Source: Rhabdornis inornatus
Lineage: Eukaryota > Chordata > Aves > Passeriformes > Rhabdornithidae
Direction of reading: 5' to 3'
Length of the DNA: 64,000 nucleotides
Assembly: GCA_013397075.1 (NCBI GenBank)
Contig: VWZS01004380.1
Span: 682,001-746,000, forward strand
The position numbers were made by a program, and so were the translations under genes. The notes below the pieces were generated by a model, which did no database searches, was not told the DNA's origin, and saw only the letters and a list, made by a program, of their open reading frames with translations. Every line of letters begins with the position of its first letter. Position 1 is the first letter of the stretch. Positions 24,118-39,500 of the stretch are shown here, piece by piece.

Positions 24118-27100
24118 TACTGTGACCTTCTAAAACAGGTGGTCAAGAGTTGATCAGTCTGTGATTTCTTAGTGTTACTAATAAATACATGGCTTAAATT
24201 GACAGGATGGTTAAATATGATTATTTTTGTCCACAGTAATGTTCATGATAATGTTGAGTTGGGATTTATTTGGCCAAAAAATGGGTTAAACATTGCTGAA
24301 GTCACATTGCGTTTGCTTGTTAAACATTATATTGCAGTTCTTGCTGGGGCGGCGGGGGGAAGGCTGGTACAAGCATCAGCTTTGCACAAATGTTACTCAG
24401 GTTTGCCTGGGTATCACGTTGCAAACACTGCTGGCACCTGCTTGGCTGTGTTGCCACAAGTAGTCCCACTTATCATCAATGACAGCTCGGTGGGATACAA
24501 TAGATGTGTGTGCAAACTCCTCTGGGAACCCAGCCTAAATCAGCAGTGCAGACAAAACCCAAACTGGCTGGATGCTACAGCTTTTGAGTGGTCCAGGTAA
24601 ATGTAAAATATCATTATGCAACATACAAAATATGATTCTGGGAAAGTGTTGCACCTCAGGCAGTGAGGGATAGACACCCAAGCATTTTTAAGGACTGTGC
24701 AAGCTCAAGTATCATCTTTTACATTTCTTTAGCTTTAAATATCCAGTGGCATTCAGTGAGGTTATTGACTATCGGCAAATAGAAATTAACATAGAGCTTG
24801 TTTGTGTTACAATCAACTTTGGGAATTTTTACTCAGAGCTTGTAAAGAGTCTTCATTACTATTGTAATTTAAAAGTCCGTATTGCTAATGATCCTGAATC
24901 TCCAGGTCTGTGCCTTCTCCATACGAATACAGATGATGTGATACTTTGGTGCAGCCCTTTTGAGAAAGGTGAGGCCACAGCTGTGCCTGAGATACAAAGT
25001 ATTGGGGGTTACTTGTGTGTGGCAAGATTTGAGATTAAAGGTAAAAAGGAAATTTTAGCTAAAAGATATCCTTGTATGTACAGGGACACCTCTGGACGCA
25101 GGGGGTGAGCATGGTGTGACCTCTCAGGATGTGTGCTGGAGCCCAGCCTCCTGTCCCCACCTTTGGGCAGCAGGGCAGTGGGACCTGGTGAGCTTCGGGG
25201 CAGGTCTGCAGGGCAGCTGCTCTGGCTGCCACCAAGGACACGCTTTCAGGGACAGCAAGGGACGCTTAGCACCCAGGCTGCTCTCCATGGCCCCCCTTCC
25301 AGGCACCATTCCTACAGGCAGCTGGTGTGGGATCTCTGTGAGTTACACAGTTAGGAGATGATGGGAATGGATGGGTGGAGAGTCCTCCCCTTAGAGCAGG
25401 AGAGGTGTTGGAGCCTGCTGTGTGGCTGCAGGGTTTTGCACACCAGGACCTTGGGCTCTTGCACTTCCCTCATGCATCCATCCCACTGCAGAGAGAGGGG
25501 AGGCACAAAGGCTGCCCAGGCCTGGGAGGCAATGGTGAGGGACCATTTAGAAAGATGGCATGATACAAGCTGCAGGATTGTATCCCCAGTCGTTGTGTGG
25601 TGGGTTTGGTGGGATTGAAGTGAAGGATGATTGATAATAGCTAGTAGTGGTGACTTTGAATATTTACATTTATTTTCCTAAAACAGCAAATCAAGAACAG
25701 TGCCCATCATTTAAGGTTAGGGTAGTTCCTGGATCTGCTATGGCTACCTGTATCCTTTATTGCATCCATATAGGTTCCATATTCTAATTTATGCTACAGC
25801 AAGGTGCATTGTAGATGTGTGTCCTTCCAGCCTGCTGGAATGTGATTTTCCGTTTTCAGCTGTATGATGTGTTCCAGCTGATAAAAAGCTGTGATTGCCT
25901 AGTTGGTTCCCTACAGGCTTCCTTCCACTTCATGCCTGGATTTCATAGGAGTGGTATATTTTTGTTTCAAAAGACAAGAAAACATCTGTGGCAACGAGGG
26001 GAAAATATTTAGTGGAAGTTTGACTGAAAACTAACTTTTTACTGAGATAAAAGGTATCTTCTGGCTGTCAATAAATCAAGTATTGATAGTTTTCTCAGCA
26101 ATTTCTGGCAAAGAGAGAAGCTAAGGTAACAAGGATAAAGTATGAGAAGAATGAGAATGGAGATATGACAGTGAGAAAGATCTAATAGGCTTTACTTGAT
26201 AACAAATCTTGTGGGAAAGAAATTAAATGTAGAGAAGTATGGTCGTGGGATTACCTTGAACACTTTTTTCCTCTCATTTTCACATTATTTGCAAATAGGG
26301 AGATAGTTGTAATAAGCATTTTTAAAAATTGGATTAGTAATTGCTGTGTATTTTTTGATTACTTTTTAAACCTCAGGGTATATTAAAGGATTGGTTTCCT
26401 TGGTGTATTCTCTTGTGATTTGCTTCCATCTCACACATCACTGAAGTATTCTTCCTTCTGACCTGCACTCGTGAGTTCAGAAGAATCCTCTCTTGTTCTG
26501 TTTTTCTGGTCAGGCATTTCAGAATTGTTTTAGGCTGGGATTGCGGAACCTGCTGCAAACTGCCAAATAGAGAATAAACATTGAATTGTTGTCCAAGTAA
26601 CAGCAAAAGAACTCTTTGTTTAGAATACAGGAACAGTTTTCTAATTATGATCGTGTGGTAGTAAACCTGCAGTAGAGGTAGTGGTGGGGAAAGTAGGTGA
26701 TGTGAAGCAGTGGGATTTTATACTTCATTATCTCCAACATCCTAAGTGTTACCTGAGGAAGTGTCTGGCTGCTGATAAAGCCTATCATTTTACATCTGCT
26801 CGTTGAACAGCCCATTTTCCTTCAGTGTATGTACTTAATACCTTGGAACTCCCATCCATTGCTGACTCCCGTCTTGGAACTAAATACATTTTCTGACATC
26901 CCACAACTGAGGAAGATAATGTGAGGTTTTAAAGTATAACATTAGGTGAATGAAAATAGGTAGTGTGCTCACTGCTCTTCTGTAGGATGATTGAAAGACC
27001 CTTAGCAGACACTTGGATAGGAACCCAGACATCCTAACATTTCAACCGGTCTGGTCAGAGCACCTTGCCATCCTGGTATCTCCCAGCATCTTCACGGAGG

Positions 27101-30100
27101 GTTTGGGGTGGCTCACTTGTGATCTGCCTCCTCCTCAGAGTGTGCAGCAGGTCTGTCAGACACCCCTGCAGCTGACAAGTTGTCTCCAGCCTTTGGGCTG
27201 ACCAGTGGTCAGAGTTCATGGGTCCAGGGGCATGTGATTAGGGCATGCCACACCTGTGATGGTGGTTCCATTTCAGCCAGATGTGTAGTTGCTGCATACA
27301 TTGGCACAGCTGGGCTCACATCCATTGGTTATATTGGGTACAGCAATTGCTGGGCACAGGTTCAACCTACAGTTTCACTGTGCCCCTCAATTGCCTTGTG
27401 TGTCAGGTGAGACTGATACGAAGACCCTGGGAATATGACTGCTCTGAAAGTTGGAGCAGGAAAGAACTAAATGTGAAGCAGAAACCTCTTCAAACCTGTG
27501 TGCAAGTACCTTTTCAATATTTAGCAGTGTAGTCAATTCTAGCAGTAATGCTCATGCATGGAGGATGAGTAAGGGAAGGATCAAATGTCAAGACACAGGA
27601 TCTGTGCTCTCCATTCCTTCACCCTCTCTTTCATAAGCCCGCAGGGTTTTGAGAGTCAGTTGGTGAGGACAAGCTCTCTATGTTTGAGTACTTGAGATAA
27701 CAACAACATAGCTTACCTGCTTACCTCAGTATTGCCTAAGTTACTGGGTTTGGGCAACTATCTCTTTTGGCTTCCTTTGGCCTACTGACTTGCATTTCCA
27801 AAAATATCTGTGGAAAGTATTTAGGAAATGTAGGAGGGTTAGAAGAGCTGAAGATATTCAGATCAGATCTAATGACAGTCTTTGGCAATCTTCCATGTTA
27901 CAGTTTTTCTGTCCTGGTTTCTGTGGGAATTATGATGTTTTTAGGTAATATAGTACTCCTAACTACTCTGACATCTACTTTGCCATTCAAGAAACAAGTG
28001 TGGTAGTACTGTCTTTTCTGAATGATAGGCTTTTTTGTTGTTTGCTCCTTTTTTAAGACTAGTTGGACAAAAGATTGCTTAAATCAAAATACAGAACAAG
28101 TTGACAAGGAGTTCAGTTCTTCATGGATTTGTTCACAGTGGTTGTCCACTTGAAACAAAGAACATCTGACACCTAGTTAAATTCAGTTTTGCCATTTTGT
28201 ATTTCTGTGACAAGTGACAGTATTATTATTCCCCCCCCACGGAACTCTTTCTCCAGTGTTGGAAAACACTGAGCTATTTATAGAAGTAATACAAAAGGGG
28301 TAGGGTGTAATCTTTATCACAAATTTTGAAATCTGTTGAGATTTGCCTAATGCTTTTTTTTTTTTAATTCTTAAGACTTTGCTTGAGAATGAATTGCAAT
28401 ATGTTGATCTTGTTGGATTGAAAACAGCATTATCAAAGGTACAGCTTGGCTTTTATGGCCAGATCTCTATCTGGTGCCACGATCATCCTCTATATCTCTT
28501 CAAGGGCTTCAAATGTAGGTTGCAGCCATGCCTGGTTGATAAGCAGGGGGGCTGTTGACTGGAAATGTCCATCTCGCCCCACTGATTAAAGAGGGAACAT
28601 GAGTGACTGACTTGGGCTGATTACCTTGTTGTTAGGTGGCTAAAGTTCAGTGTGATGAACCCACCCTGAATGTGTGTGCCAGAACGGAAGAGTTTGTTTT
28701 CTTTTGGAGTGATGATTGTAGTTATTTCTGTTACAGCAAACTACCTGTAGTAACAGGCTTAGCAAACTAGATAGAAAAGATGGGGGAGCCTGTAATTTGC
28801 AAAGAGGAAAATGTTTTGCCATGAATAATGTTAGGATATACTTTAAATATTGTCAAGGGATTGAGTGAATGAAGGGAGAAAGTATGCTTTTATGGGGATT
28901 TGGCATTCAACAAAGAAAGAAAATTTAAAAATACTTCAGAAAGATGATCTCCGCACTTGAAAAAAGCCACTTGAACAGAAAAGTAGGATTTGCTGGAGAG
29001 AAAGGAAAACTGTTGGTCTTTGTTTCAACAAGTTGTTAATGCTGCTAAGCTGTAACCATCTTCGTATTTATTCCAGTGTTTACCCTTGCCAAGCACAAAA
29101 AAAGCAAATAAATGGAACAGCGAACCTGTAATAAATCCTCAGGGGACCACATGATAAACACAGACATGTTATGTTTATCACATACAAAGGAAAGTAATCT
29201 GTTTTCAACACCATTGCCTGGCATGTGATAGATGCTGCATTCCATCAGGTATCCAGCATTTTTGGAAATGATGCATATGGTCAAAATATTTCAGGGCTTT
29301 TTGAAGGAGGCAAAAGAAAAATCCCTCGTTAACAACTGCTGTCAACATGGCATCACCTGCCTGCCATGGAGTCTGTGGGCTAGGCCCAGTCTCAGGAAGA
29401 AGCAAAAGGTTCTGGACCCCACCAAAAGGGGCAAAGCAAGGACTGTGTTATTAGATTTGAGTTTCCAGTATGTGATGGCCAGCACCTAGCAGTGTGTCTT
29501 TGCTGTTAAATCTCAAGGTTTGGAAGCGAATATAGTCAAGGTGGATCTCTGTAGCTGCCATGCCACCAGAGCACATATCATGGACACAAAGATCTGCTGG
29601 ATTGGTTGGGTTTGCTCTTTCACTAGCCACAGATCAGACTCCTTGATCCTATTCAAAACTGATGTTAGCAAGTCACTGAGCTTATTGCACTAAATTCCTG
29701 TCATAGCACTTCTGAACTTTCCAGGAACCGGCTCAGCGTCTCATTTATTTGTGTGCTTGCAGTGGTGATCATACTGGTTCTGTTTCTAAGGGAGACCCTT
29801 GAACATCCAAGCTGTGATTTTTAGTTTTAAAATTGATTTGGCTGTGTGCGTTTAGTTTAAATCATGTAGAAGCTGTCCCAGACCAGTGCATTTCTTGTTT
29901 TGGCAGCCTCTAGACACTGCAGGCAGCACTCACTGTGACTAGGGAGAGGTGTTTGGCACCTTTCACACCTTAGGTCTAGTAAGAGGACTTAGATCTAACC
30001 AGCAAGTGCTACAGCATTTCACTCATAGGTGCCTGTTCCCTGCAGCCCTATTATGTTTTAGGCAGTTAAGTGTCCTATAAAATGGGAATACTTGAAATGC

Positions 30101-33100
30101 CATCCCACTACAGCTTGGGCACTTCACTTAGCATAGCTATCAGGACACTCAGTGAGGGCAGAGATGGGCTGGGCTCCAGCCCTTGATCTAAGAGCTCTCA
30201 CTGTGCTATACATTAAAGAGGAGCCGAAGAAGGTTCAGAAACTGTTGTGGGACTCACATTTCCCATCTCTTTAGTAAGTGCCATAAGCCACAGGATCACA
30301 CTCGCTCTTGGAGGGTGCAGGAGAGGAGGCTTTCTGGCTCATGTGCATGGGCACCTCTGCTTCAGCAGCAGTGTGGGCAGTCTGGCTTTTACCCTCAGCT
30401 GCTGGATGCTGGTTTAGGTCATAAAAAAAGTGGGATCATGAGCCATTCCGGCTGTGTCAGAACTAGGTCACTTCTGGTTGTAACCAGGAGCTGAATTCTT
30501 CTCACCTGGGAACTTAAAAGTAAAATAAACAAGAACCCTGGAAATTTCCATGGAGTACTTTCCTGTTGATCAGAGATGATTTGTTTGCCTCCTGGCTTTA
30601 ACCATTTGTAAATGTATTCTGATTTTATGTGGAGTAGCCCCCAGATGGGCTAAAGGGTCAGTTATGGAAGAATTCACGGGCTCAGACTTAAATTACACTG
30701 CTAAATATTCGGAGTCCAACCCATCTCGTCCTCCTGTTTAATCCTCTTTCTCACTGCAGTTTGCCATGATGATAGACTTGCAGGTAATTGTGGACGTGTT
30801 GCTGCTCGTCCCTTGGATGCGGTGGCTGTTCCCGTGGTGTGCTCGCTGCTGCTGGAGACAGCCAGCGCTGCCCTACACATGTGGTAAAGGGCTCTTGGCA
30901 GCACTGCCTGGGTTCAACTATCCCGTTGGCTGACTCAGTTTCCCTTCTCACGGGGTGTATTTCTGATGTTGGTCTCCTCTTACTGACACAGCGTAATTTA
31001 GTGATGTGTGCTCTGCATGATGAGCTCTCCATCTGGCAGATAATTGCCTGCTAGTTTAAATCCCGTCTTAACTTCAGTTTCTCAAGCTCATGAACCTGCT
31101 GGTGCCTTCTGGTTGCTTTTGCAGGGTATTTGCCAAAGGATTTGGTACAAGTTAGAGGGATGTGGGTACATTTCTCTGAGATTTTTTTGATTGATACATA
31201 AGACAGATCAACTCTTAGGTCCTGCTCACCAAGCTACCTGACATTATTCTGCATTGAGTTTGGCAGTCTGACGCCTGGGTTTGTAGACCAAGCTGCTGAT
31301 AGCAGGCACTGGTGGTTTGCACTGGTTATGAACAGTGGGAACCCTGGGTATATTCTGCGACCTGGTAGATGCTGAAAGCTTGTTACACAATTCATGCTGG
31401 TCTTCATCTTTCCTTCTTCCATATTTTTTTCTCCTTTCTCCCTTTGCACTCACTGGATCTGTTTGTCCTATTCTGCATCTCTGGAGTTTGCTTCCTGTAA
31501 GTTTGTACAGGGCCATGCACAGCAGAGACCTTGTTGGGCTGCTTTTGTAATACCTGCTGTAAATGATGAGGATAACCAGCAGGCATCGAGTGAGTGACTG
31601 CCCTGTGAGATACAGCCAGCAGTGCTGGGGATGTCCTGGGCCAGGCAGCAGGCACTGGGAGCTGGCTGGCAGCTGCCCACCAGGCACAGGGCTTGCTGAT
31701 GGTGCAGCAGCCTCCCTTGTCACTGCCTTTCCTCTTGCATTTGGGGCGGCAGGGCAGATTTCTCATCCACTCTGCACCCTCTTCTGACCACTGTGTCACT
31801 TAGGAGGGTACACTGGCACAGGGCTTGGGGCAGGGTCCATCCCTTCTGGGATACCCTTAAGATATGCCTGGTGAAACAGGGCATTGCCCGTGCAGCCCTT
31901 GCACTTCCACTGGCAGTTCTGGGCTTGAGATTTCAGCGGAGATGGCTGCTGGTTGCAGCTTCCAGAGGTTTTGCAGACACAATCCTTTGCCTCTCTCCTT
32001 GTGCAGAGCCCAGGGAGCCACAGCACAAGGTACTGACAGCCCCACAGAGGTCACCAGCACAAGCAGACATGGGACATCTCTGTCCAGCTCCAGGTTGCAG
32101 GGCATGCTGCACACTGAGTGTCAGTGCTTGTTGTCTTTGCAGTCTGTGGGAGCAACACCTGTGTGGCCCAGTCTGGGTGTTGATGTTGACTGTATTTTTT
32201 TCCTATCCCTTGTGAAAAGGTGCAGTTGCCTTTATTGACTTGTGCCTTTGTGCCTCAGCTACCCTATGGCTCAGCTGATAACAGTGTCTGGGACTTTATT
32301 CAGCTTTAAGAGGCTTTAAACTAAGAAATTCCTATTTACTACTAACAGCATTGATGGACATGACTGATTAATGGCAATAAACTCAGGTGAGAACTGAGAG
32401 ACAAGGACACTTTTTCTCTTCTGTACAGTGAACATGTGTGTTTTGTGTGACTGAGTTTTACGAACTTCCGTATGATCTGCTTTTAAAATATGTCCTTTGC
32501 CAAGTGGTGGGGATCTCTTGAGCTGAGATGACTGATTCACTCTGTTATCTCAGCCAAACTGCATCAGACTGGGCTGAAGCTGAGATGCTGAGATGATCAG
32601 ATAAAATTCTTCACACCACTTCTGACAGTTAAGTATCCATCCCTTTTTTCTCCCTGGGGCAAGTCCTCCAGGACAGTTTCTCCTGCTCTGAGGTTGTCTC
32701 AGTGACTCTCTGGGTTTTTGCTCTGAGTCTCTTTGATCAGTCTGTAGCTGTCAAAAGATTCCATTACTCTTTTCAAGGCCTAAAGGGAAAGTAAAGTGAC
32801 AACTTTGATGGCCAGTTTGAAAGCTTTCTCAGACTGGAAAGCATCCCATGGGGCAAACAACTTTACTCACACTCTATACATCCCATAATGGTCATATAGG
32901 ATGGCTTAGTGCTGCATAAAATTTGGACATTGTGCATTTTCGGGCATTTCAATGAACTTATATAAGTGACTAATGATAAGAAAACCCTAATTAAATTTTA
33001 TTCCTGTGATGAAACTGAATTTTAGAGAAATCAGGCTGAGATTTCAGCAGTTGTGAAATTCCCAGTGTTGTTCTTTGCACTGTAGAGCCTTTGTGTTTAC

Positions 33101-36100
33101 TGCTGTAGTCATATTACATGACATTGCCTAATACCCAGCAAGGCGTATTCTTGGCTCATTCAGCAGGTGAGATTCCCTGAGGGTCACTGAATCTGTCCAT
33201 GCACTCAGCAGAGACCTCAGTCTGAAGATTTCACAGCCATGTATTTGCATTTCCAGTGCTTTTTTCTTTTTGCCATACTTTTCCTTTTTATTGTACCATG
33301 ATTATCAAAGCCAAGGCTCTGACTAGTTTTGTGACCTATGTCATCCCTTCCTGCATCCCAGTTGTGGCAGTCAGCAGGCAATTAGCTGGTGGTCTGTCCT
33401 AGGGATGGGTTTTCACTGTTGAACCCCTGCTCCATCCTCATGATGCCTTGGGTGGGGCCCATGGGTGTAGGCACCTTGCAGAGTTGGTCAGGTCATGGGG
33501 TGGGGTATTGAATTTGCAGCTGAGAGCTGGTCCTCTAGCAAATGAGAAGCTGATCCATTAGAACTTCAGGATAATATAATCCCTATTGGAAAACACAATA
33601 ATTAATAATCCAACATTTAGAAAGTACCACTGTTTCTATTCCTTACTAGACATCTTGATTAATTTATTTTCTATTTCTGTTCTTAGGTATTTTGTAGCAC
33701 TTAATTTTCTCTATGATAATTTTTGAGTCACAAAATCTTTTGGAACATGTTAGCTTCCATGTGATGGCATTTCAGCACCTCTATAATTTCATTTGGTTGG
33801 ATCATGTGTTGCTGCTTGTTTGGAGGAAAGGCTGCTGCTTCTCTGAAAAAATCGATATATTGTTACCTGGGTGTGATATGCCAGGCTCTCTCGTTGGAGA
33901 TGGACCCTCCATCAAGTTTTATAGTACTTAAGGTGCTTGTCGAATACTGGAATGGAAAACTACTCCATTTTCTGAAATTACACTATTTGGGTGACTTAAT
34001 TTTCTTGCCTGCCCACTGTCTATGTATTTGAGTTGGTTCAGACACATGGTAGCATCAGACCAGCAGAAAAAATGTAATGGTGCGTGGGGCTTCCACCACA
34101 GGGCCTTAATAACTGAGGTGGGATTATTATATAAAGTGCAGTATTACATGCTGTTGTACAAGGCACTGCAAATATCCCATCTCTCTCCAATTCTGATTGT
34201 TCCTAGTCAAGAAAGTTAATGTATATTGTAAAGAGGACGAATTGGGGAACAGAGAATTTGTTTTACCAGAGGTATCATTTATGGTAGAAGATTGCATCCT
34301 TCTTACTGCAAAATAAAACCAAAGAAGACTATGACTGCTACCTACATCCCTGAAGTACAGGAGTGGGGCAGTTTAAAGAAAAAAAAAGTGTAAGTGAACA
34401 TAATAAATTTAGGTGGGATGTTAGAAGGCAGTTTGAAACCTTCAGGGAAGCAAATTTCTGGGATAACTCTCTGTGAAGGGATCCAAAGAAGTGCAGCTGG
34501 GTTTAAGATAAAGCTTGATAAATTGATAAGCTTCATAGTTTTGCATTTCCTTGAGAACCTTACTTAAATAGAAAATTGCACTTCCTGGTGGAAAAATTAT
34601 TTCCTGTTCTCTTTTTGCTGCAGAAATTAAACATACATATTAATAAATTGTGAGAGCAGTTAACCCTTTCAACTGCCTGAGCTTGTGTAATTTGGTGTGT
34701 GTTGGTCACAGTATTGCTATCTTCTCCTAAACTTGTTATCAAAAGAAGGTGAAGAATCCACAATAAGGTGGTTCAACAGATATGTGAATGGGGCTGGAAG
34801 TTATTCACAAATGTCACAGGATGCAAATTGCTGCAAAGATGAACCAGTCTTGCTTCTGGCTGTTACAGCCCTTTGCTTCCCATCACCTTGTGCTGGGCTC
34901 TTTCCATGCACTAAGTTTCTGAAAAGCCAATCTGCCAATAAAGGACCCCAACAAAACAAGCTTCTGGCTTAGCATGAAGAAACAGCTGAGTTCACTGAAT
35001 GAGTAGAAGATAATGCAAGGGAGGATGAGAGTTGATAAAAAGCCAAACTAGCAATAAAAAACCAGACAAAAAACGTTCTTACTTGGTGTGAAGAAACAGT
35101 TCAATGCAGTATGAGATGAGTTCCAGTGCAGAGGTGGAGAGGAGCTGTGATAGTCAGCCCTTCATTTAGCTTAGGGCTGCTTTGCATTTGCAACCAAAGC
35201 AAAACAAATTTTTTTTTTAGTAGGATTTCTGTTGCCTTATGCTGGAGCAGTTCAACACATGGTTGGACAGACACAGAGATGGTGTTGAAGAGGAGGCAGT
35301 AATTAGGTGGGTTTAGGCTCTGCCCTTGGCTTGGTGGTTTCTCTGCTGCTTTTTCTTGGAGGACATATTATATCATTTTGCCCATGTTTTCATTATGTCC
35401 CTCTGGAAGGTCAAAAGTTTCTAGAAAGTCCTTTTAAGTTATGAAAATGTTGTACTGTCCCTCCCTCAGGCCTGTGTGACCACATGGACTCATATCAAGT
35501 GAACAATTTGTCCCAGTGCTCTGTGTGCAATAGTCAGCACTTAATCCATGCAGGCAAGAGTGTCAGCACTCATCACTTTCTTCTGTGGGTACAAAGCTCC
35601 CAGCTTTCATTTGTGTGAATTTTTGCCACCTAGAAATTCTTCAGCTTGAACCTACCATAGATTTTGTGATACAAAATGCAGCTGCACTGTACTAACATCA
35701 AAACCTCAATAAACATGTTTAAAAACACATGTCTTGAAAGCACACAGAACACATGAAAAAATAGTAATTGATGGATGCAAAAATAAACAACTGAATATAT
35801 TTTTCCTATAGATTGCTACTTTTCTAAGTTTGTTGATTTAAAAAGATTAGCAAATTTCAGTTTAAAAAGGTAAATTCTCTGATAATAAGAGTTTTGCATT
35901 GAGAAAGTGTACATATTTATGAGCTCTGGCTCAGTCCTTTGAATTATCTAGGCACTACTGTAACCGATAACTGAATGCTGATAACCCTGTTAATATTTCA
36001 AGGACTCTTGCAGCTATAGGGGAGCACTTGGTAACTATCACATTCCTTTGCACTGCAGGACAGGTTTTTATTTGCTATCTTAATGGTATTATATGCATAC

Positions 36101-36352
36101 ATGTTATTTTTCTAACTCAGTTCACCACCTTGTCTCACAGCAGCTCCTTGGCACACAGCCTCATAAACTCTCTAAGATGCTTTTTACAGCAGCTAGGCTC
36201 ATTGCCTGCTCTGGTGTGGCTGGGATTTGGATTGCAAATTCCTGATCCAAACAAAGAGAGGGAATAGAAAGAGCTGGTCTCTGGCCTCTCTCACACTTTA
36301 GGAAACTTTGCTGGCTTCAGAGGATTGTCCTGGTAACTCTGGTTACACTTCC

Positions 36353-36369
36353 AAAAAAAAAAAAAAAAA
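36353..36369. repeat. Poly-A run, 17 bases
   Basis: Uninterrupted A17 in intron 1. No flanking retroposon body was recognised. Confidence 0.9.
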
Positions 36370-36519
36370 GACCTCTATCTCTCTATCTTAGCAAAGATGG
36401 GTGCAGCAGCCCCACCAGTTGGAGAGAGGTAGTTCTGGGGAGGCTACCTTGAGTTTTTTCCACACTTGTTTTCTTTTTCCCCCCTGCCTTGTTTCCTCCA
36501 AACCACGGGTCTGGAAATC

Positions 36520-36540
36520 CATGAGTTTAGAAAACTCATG
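36520..36540. repeat. 9-bp inverted repeat with 3-nt loop
   Basis: The arms CATGAGTTT (36,520-36,528) and AAACTCATG (36,532-36,540) pair perfectly. The foldback lies just before an A15 run and is probably incidental. Confidence 0.8.
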
Positions 36541-36549
36541 AGAGAGTGG

Positions 36550-36564
36550 AAAAAAAAAAAAAAA
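36550..36564. repeat. Poly-A run, 15 bases
   Basis: Uninterrupted A15, about 180 bases after the A17 run at 36,353. No transposon body was identified between them. Confidence 0.9.
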
Positions 36565-39500
36565 GGACGGAGACAAGTGGTATATGCAGGATATATCTGC
36601 ATGTGTTCCTTCACCAGCTTGTTGGCTGCACACAAGGCCCTGCAATCCGAGAAGCAGCTTCCTGCAATTGATTTCATGAGCCAGTACCAAATGGGTACAA
36701 GCTGGCCTGTGCTGGCTTGTGTTCCTTGAGGAGCAGAGGAGAGGAGTCAAACTAAACAGGGTGACTCATGAGAGTCAGGTTCCTGCAATGGTTTGTATAA
36801 AAGTGCTCAGAGTTAGGAAATGGGCTGTCATGGTCATGGTTAAATCATTCTCTCCTTTGGTTTGCTGTTCTTTGGAACCATTGGAGAAGACCATAGAGTC
36901 CCTGTCAGCCACAGCCAGAGGAAAAAGTCTGTGTGTGACTGACACCTAACAGCCCAGGGGCTCTGGACAAGGACAGCCACGGACTAAACTTGTGTGCTTG
37001 CGCCTTTTTGCTGTCCCTATCATTACAATTGGCCGAAATTGCTCAAATCACTCATTTGTGTGGAAACCTGTACAGAGGGCTTTGCACAATAGGCAGTGCT
37101 GGGCTAAGCAGCCTGCAACTATTCAGCAGCTTGGTTTTAAGTGTGGTAACTACTGCCCTGAAGCCAGGCTTGTGCAGTGCAGTGAGGAAAGGCGCTGCTT
37201 TGCTGTCTCTTGAGCTGTGTATTGATTTGACACCATTCTCCCTCTCACTCTTCTCTTGGGCATTTGTGTGTTAAAGATGTTCACCACATGCTGGAATCTC
37301 CACCTCTCTTGTGGCAGAAAACCACAAGTCCTTGTCTTAATGGACTGTGAGGAACCAGGTAGAGACAGGGAGGAGGTGGCCAGATGGACACCGGGATTAC
37401 TCTGTCCCTCGCCCCGGGGTTGATCAGAAGAAATCCAGCCAGGGATGCTTTTCTCCTGCATGAGAAGAAACCTCCTGAAAAGGGGAACTGGAAGGTAGAC
37501 CGGGCTGTGGAGCTCTGGGAGGAGAACCTTGTTTGATCTGCAGATGAGAGCTGCTGTGGGTGCAGAGCCAGGGTGGAGGCTGGGAGCAGCCGTGGGAGCA
37601 GCCGGGATGGTGGCCGTGGGCGGGAAGGAGCCTCGGGGCTCCCTCACACTGATCTCTGCAGACTGGAACCGTCTCATGAAAGCGTGGTCTCGAATATAAT
37701 ATGCACAAAACAAGCCTCTGGGAAAAGCTGGTGCTTGCTGGAGACATTTTTTGGGTGTACCCTGCTCTGTGAGTTACAATTTCTGTGAGATTCAACACAC
37801 CCTCTTTGGGTGAGTTTGTTAGTCAAAAAGTGCGCTGACTTCCTTCTGTTTCAGGGAAGCAAGGCTGGAGGAGAGGCAGGTAAGCAGTGTAAGGGGATCT
37901 CCTGGCACAGCTCCTTTTAGAGCTAGGAGGCCACCGGGACGGGGACTTGGCTGGGCTGCATGGTCAGTTCCAGGCATATAGGTAATTAAGATATATCCTC
38001 GAATTAACCTGAGTGGTCCTTGTATTGGTGTGTGAGATCAGCGAGCCCAACTGCCATACAGACAGCAGAAAAGAGGCTGGGTGATTTTAACCACTGCTTT
38101 GCATGTTTAAGTAATTTAGAGATTTGCCCTGTTAATGTTTACAGAGGCTCATTAGGCAAGACAGGTATGCTTCCCTGCCCTGCAGGTTAAATGGCACAGG
38201 CTGGCTGGGCTGGAATGGTTCCCTTTGCTTTGTCCATCCTGGTATGGCCAGCTCTGTCCCTGCAAGTGAGCCAGCTCAGCAGGGTGCTGCTGCACCTGCC
38301 AAAAATTGCACCAGGTTCTGGGCTAACACTGCTGTGTTATTGCACTATGTATGTCTGTGGTGCCCTGTTTTATTTAGAGCCATGAGCATCTCCTCTCAGA
38401 CTTGCTAGATGCTATGAAGCCAAGGGGATGTCCAAGCTAATATCCCCACTCTTGCTCTGCCTAGCGACATGTACTAAGGAAGGTGTATGAGAAATAGGAC
38501 AAGTACAGACAGATCCTGCCCTCCTTGCACTGTTCCAGCTTGCAGCAGGCAGATGTTTGAGGGCTTTTGGGGCTACAGGTTTCCCCTGATCATGGTGTTG
38601 ACTCACTGTGGGGCACGTCCGTGCCACAATCCATGACCCCCCTCATCTCTCAGTTTAATCCCTCTGAAGTTTCTGCTTTCCCCAGTGCCAGATCACAGTC
38701 CCCACCATTCAGGTGCACATGCTTGCAGAAATTCTTTTCTGTTAAAACATGTTGCCTGATCATCTCACTTTAGTGAGTGATCTTTAGTTTTTATATTGTG
38801 AGGGACAGGGATTATTTTTTTTTGTTTCCCTTCTTGTTGTGATTTTATATGTCCTTGTCGTCCTTCATCTTAGCCATCTGTCTTTCCATCCTATGAGGAG
38901 TGCTCCTAGTCTTGTATTATACTATGAAGATAATTTCTCCAGATGTGCCTGACTTGCCCAGGGGGGTGTAAATGAAGGCATCCCAATGCATATAGGTACA
39001 TTTATGGCCAAACCATTTCCAGGGGAAAGGCAAATTGCAGAGGTGGTAACTGTCTGCAATGTTCTCAAATGCTTTGAGCTTTGTATTTTTTCTGCAAAAA
39101 TTTTACTGTGTTTACATCATTTTTTAAAACTTCTTTACAAAACTTTGGGTATAGGAACATTGTTGTCCACAGACAGCTGTTTCTGGTGGCTGCTGTGTGA
39201 AGAGGTGTGGGATACCCCATACAGCTTTTTGTTCCTCTCTTTGCTCATCTCTCTAGCTGGGCTGTTTTGGATACTGGGCTGCTTTAATGCCCATTTCAAT
39301 ACACAGATAGTAGCTATATTGCCTTCCCACTCATGTCAGAGCATAGCTTAGTCATATATTTCAGAGAAGAATAAAGAACTAGGTGCAGCAAATGTACTTT
39401 TACATTTTTATTTTTATTTGTTGGCAGCATTTTAGCCTGCAAATTGTCAACAAAAGAGCAGGCAGGAGAGCTGTGCTGAGCAGTGTTTGCTCTCCTCCCT

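Noticed and set aside
31244..31723. 159-codon minus-strand open frame
   Set aside because: Several overlapping frames on both strands lie here with no family resemblance; judged to be chance.
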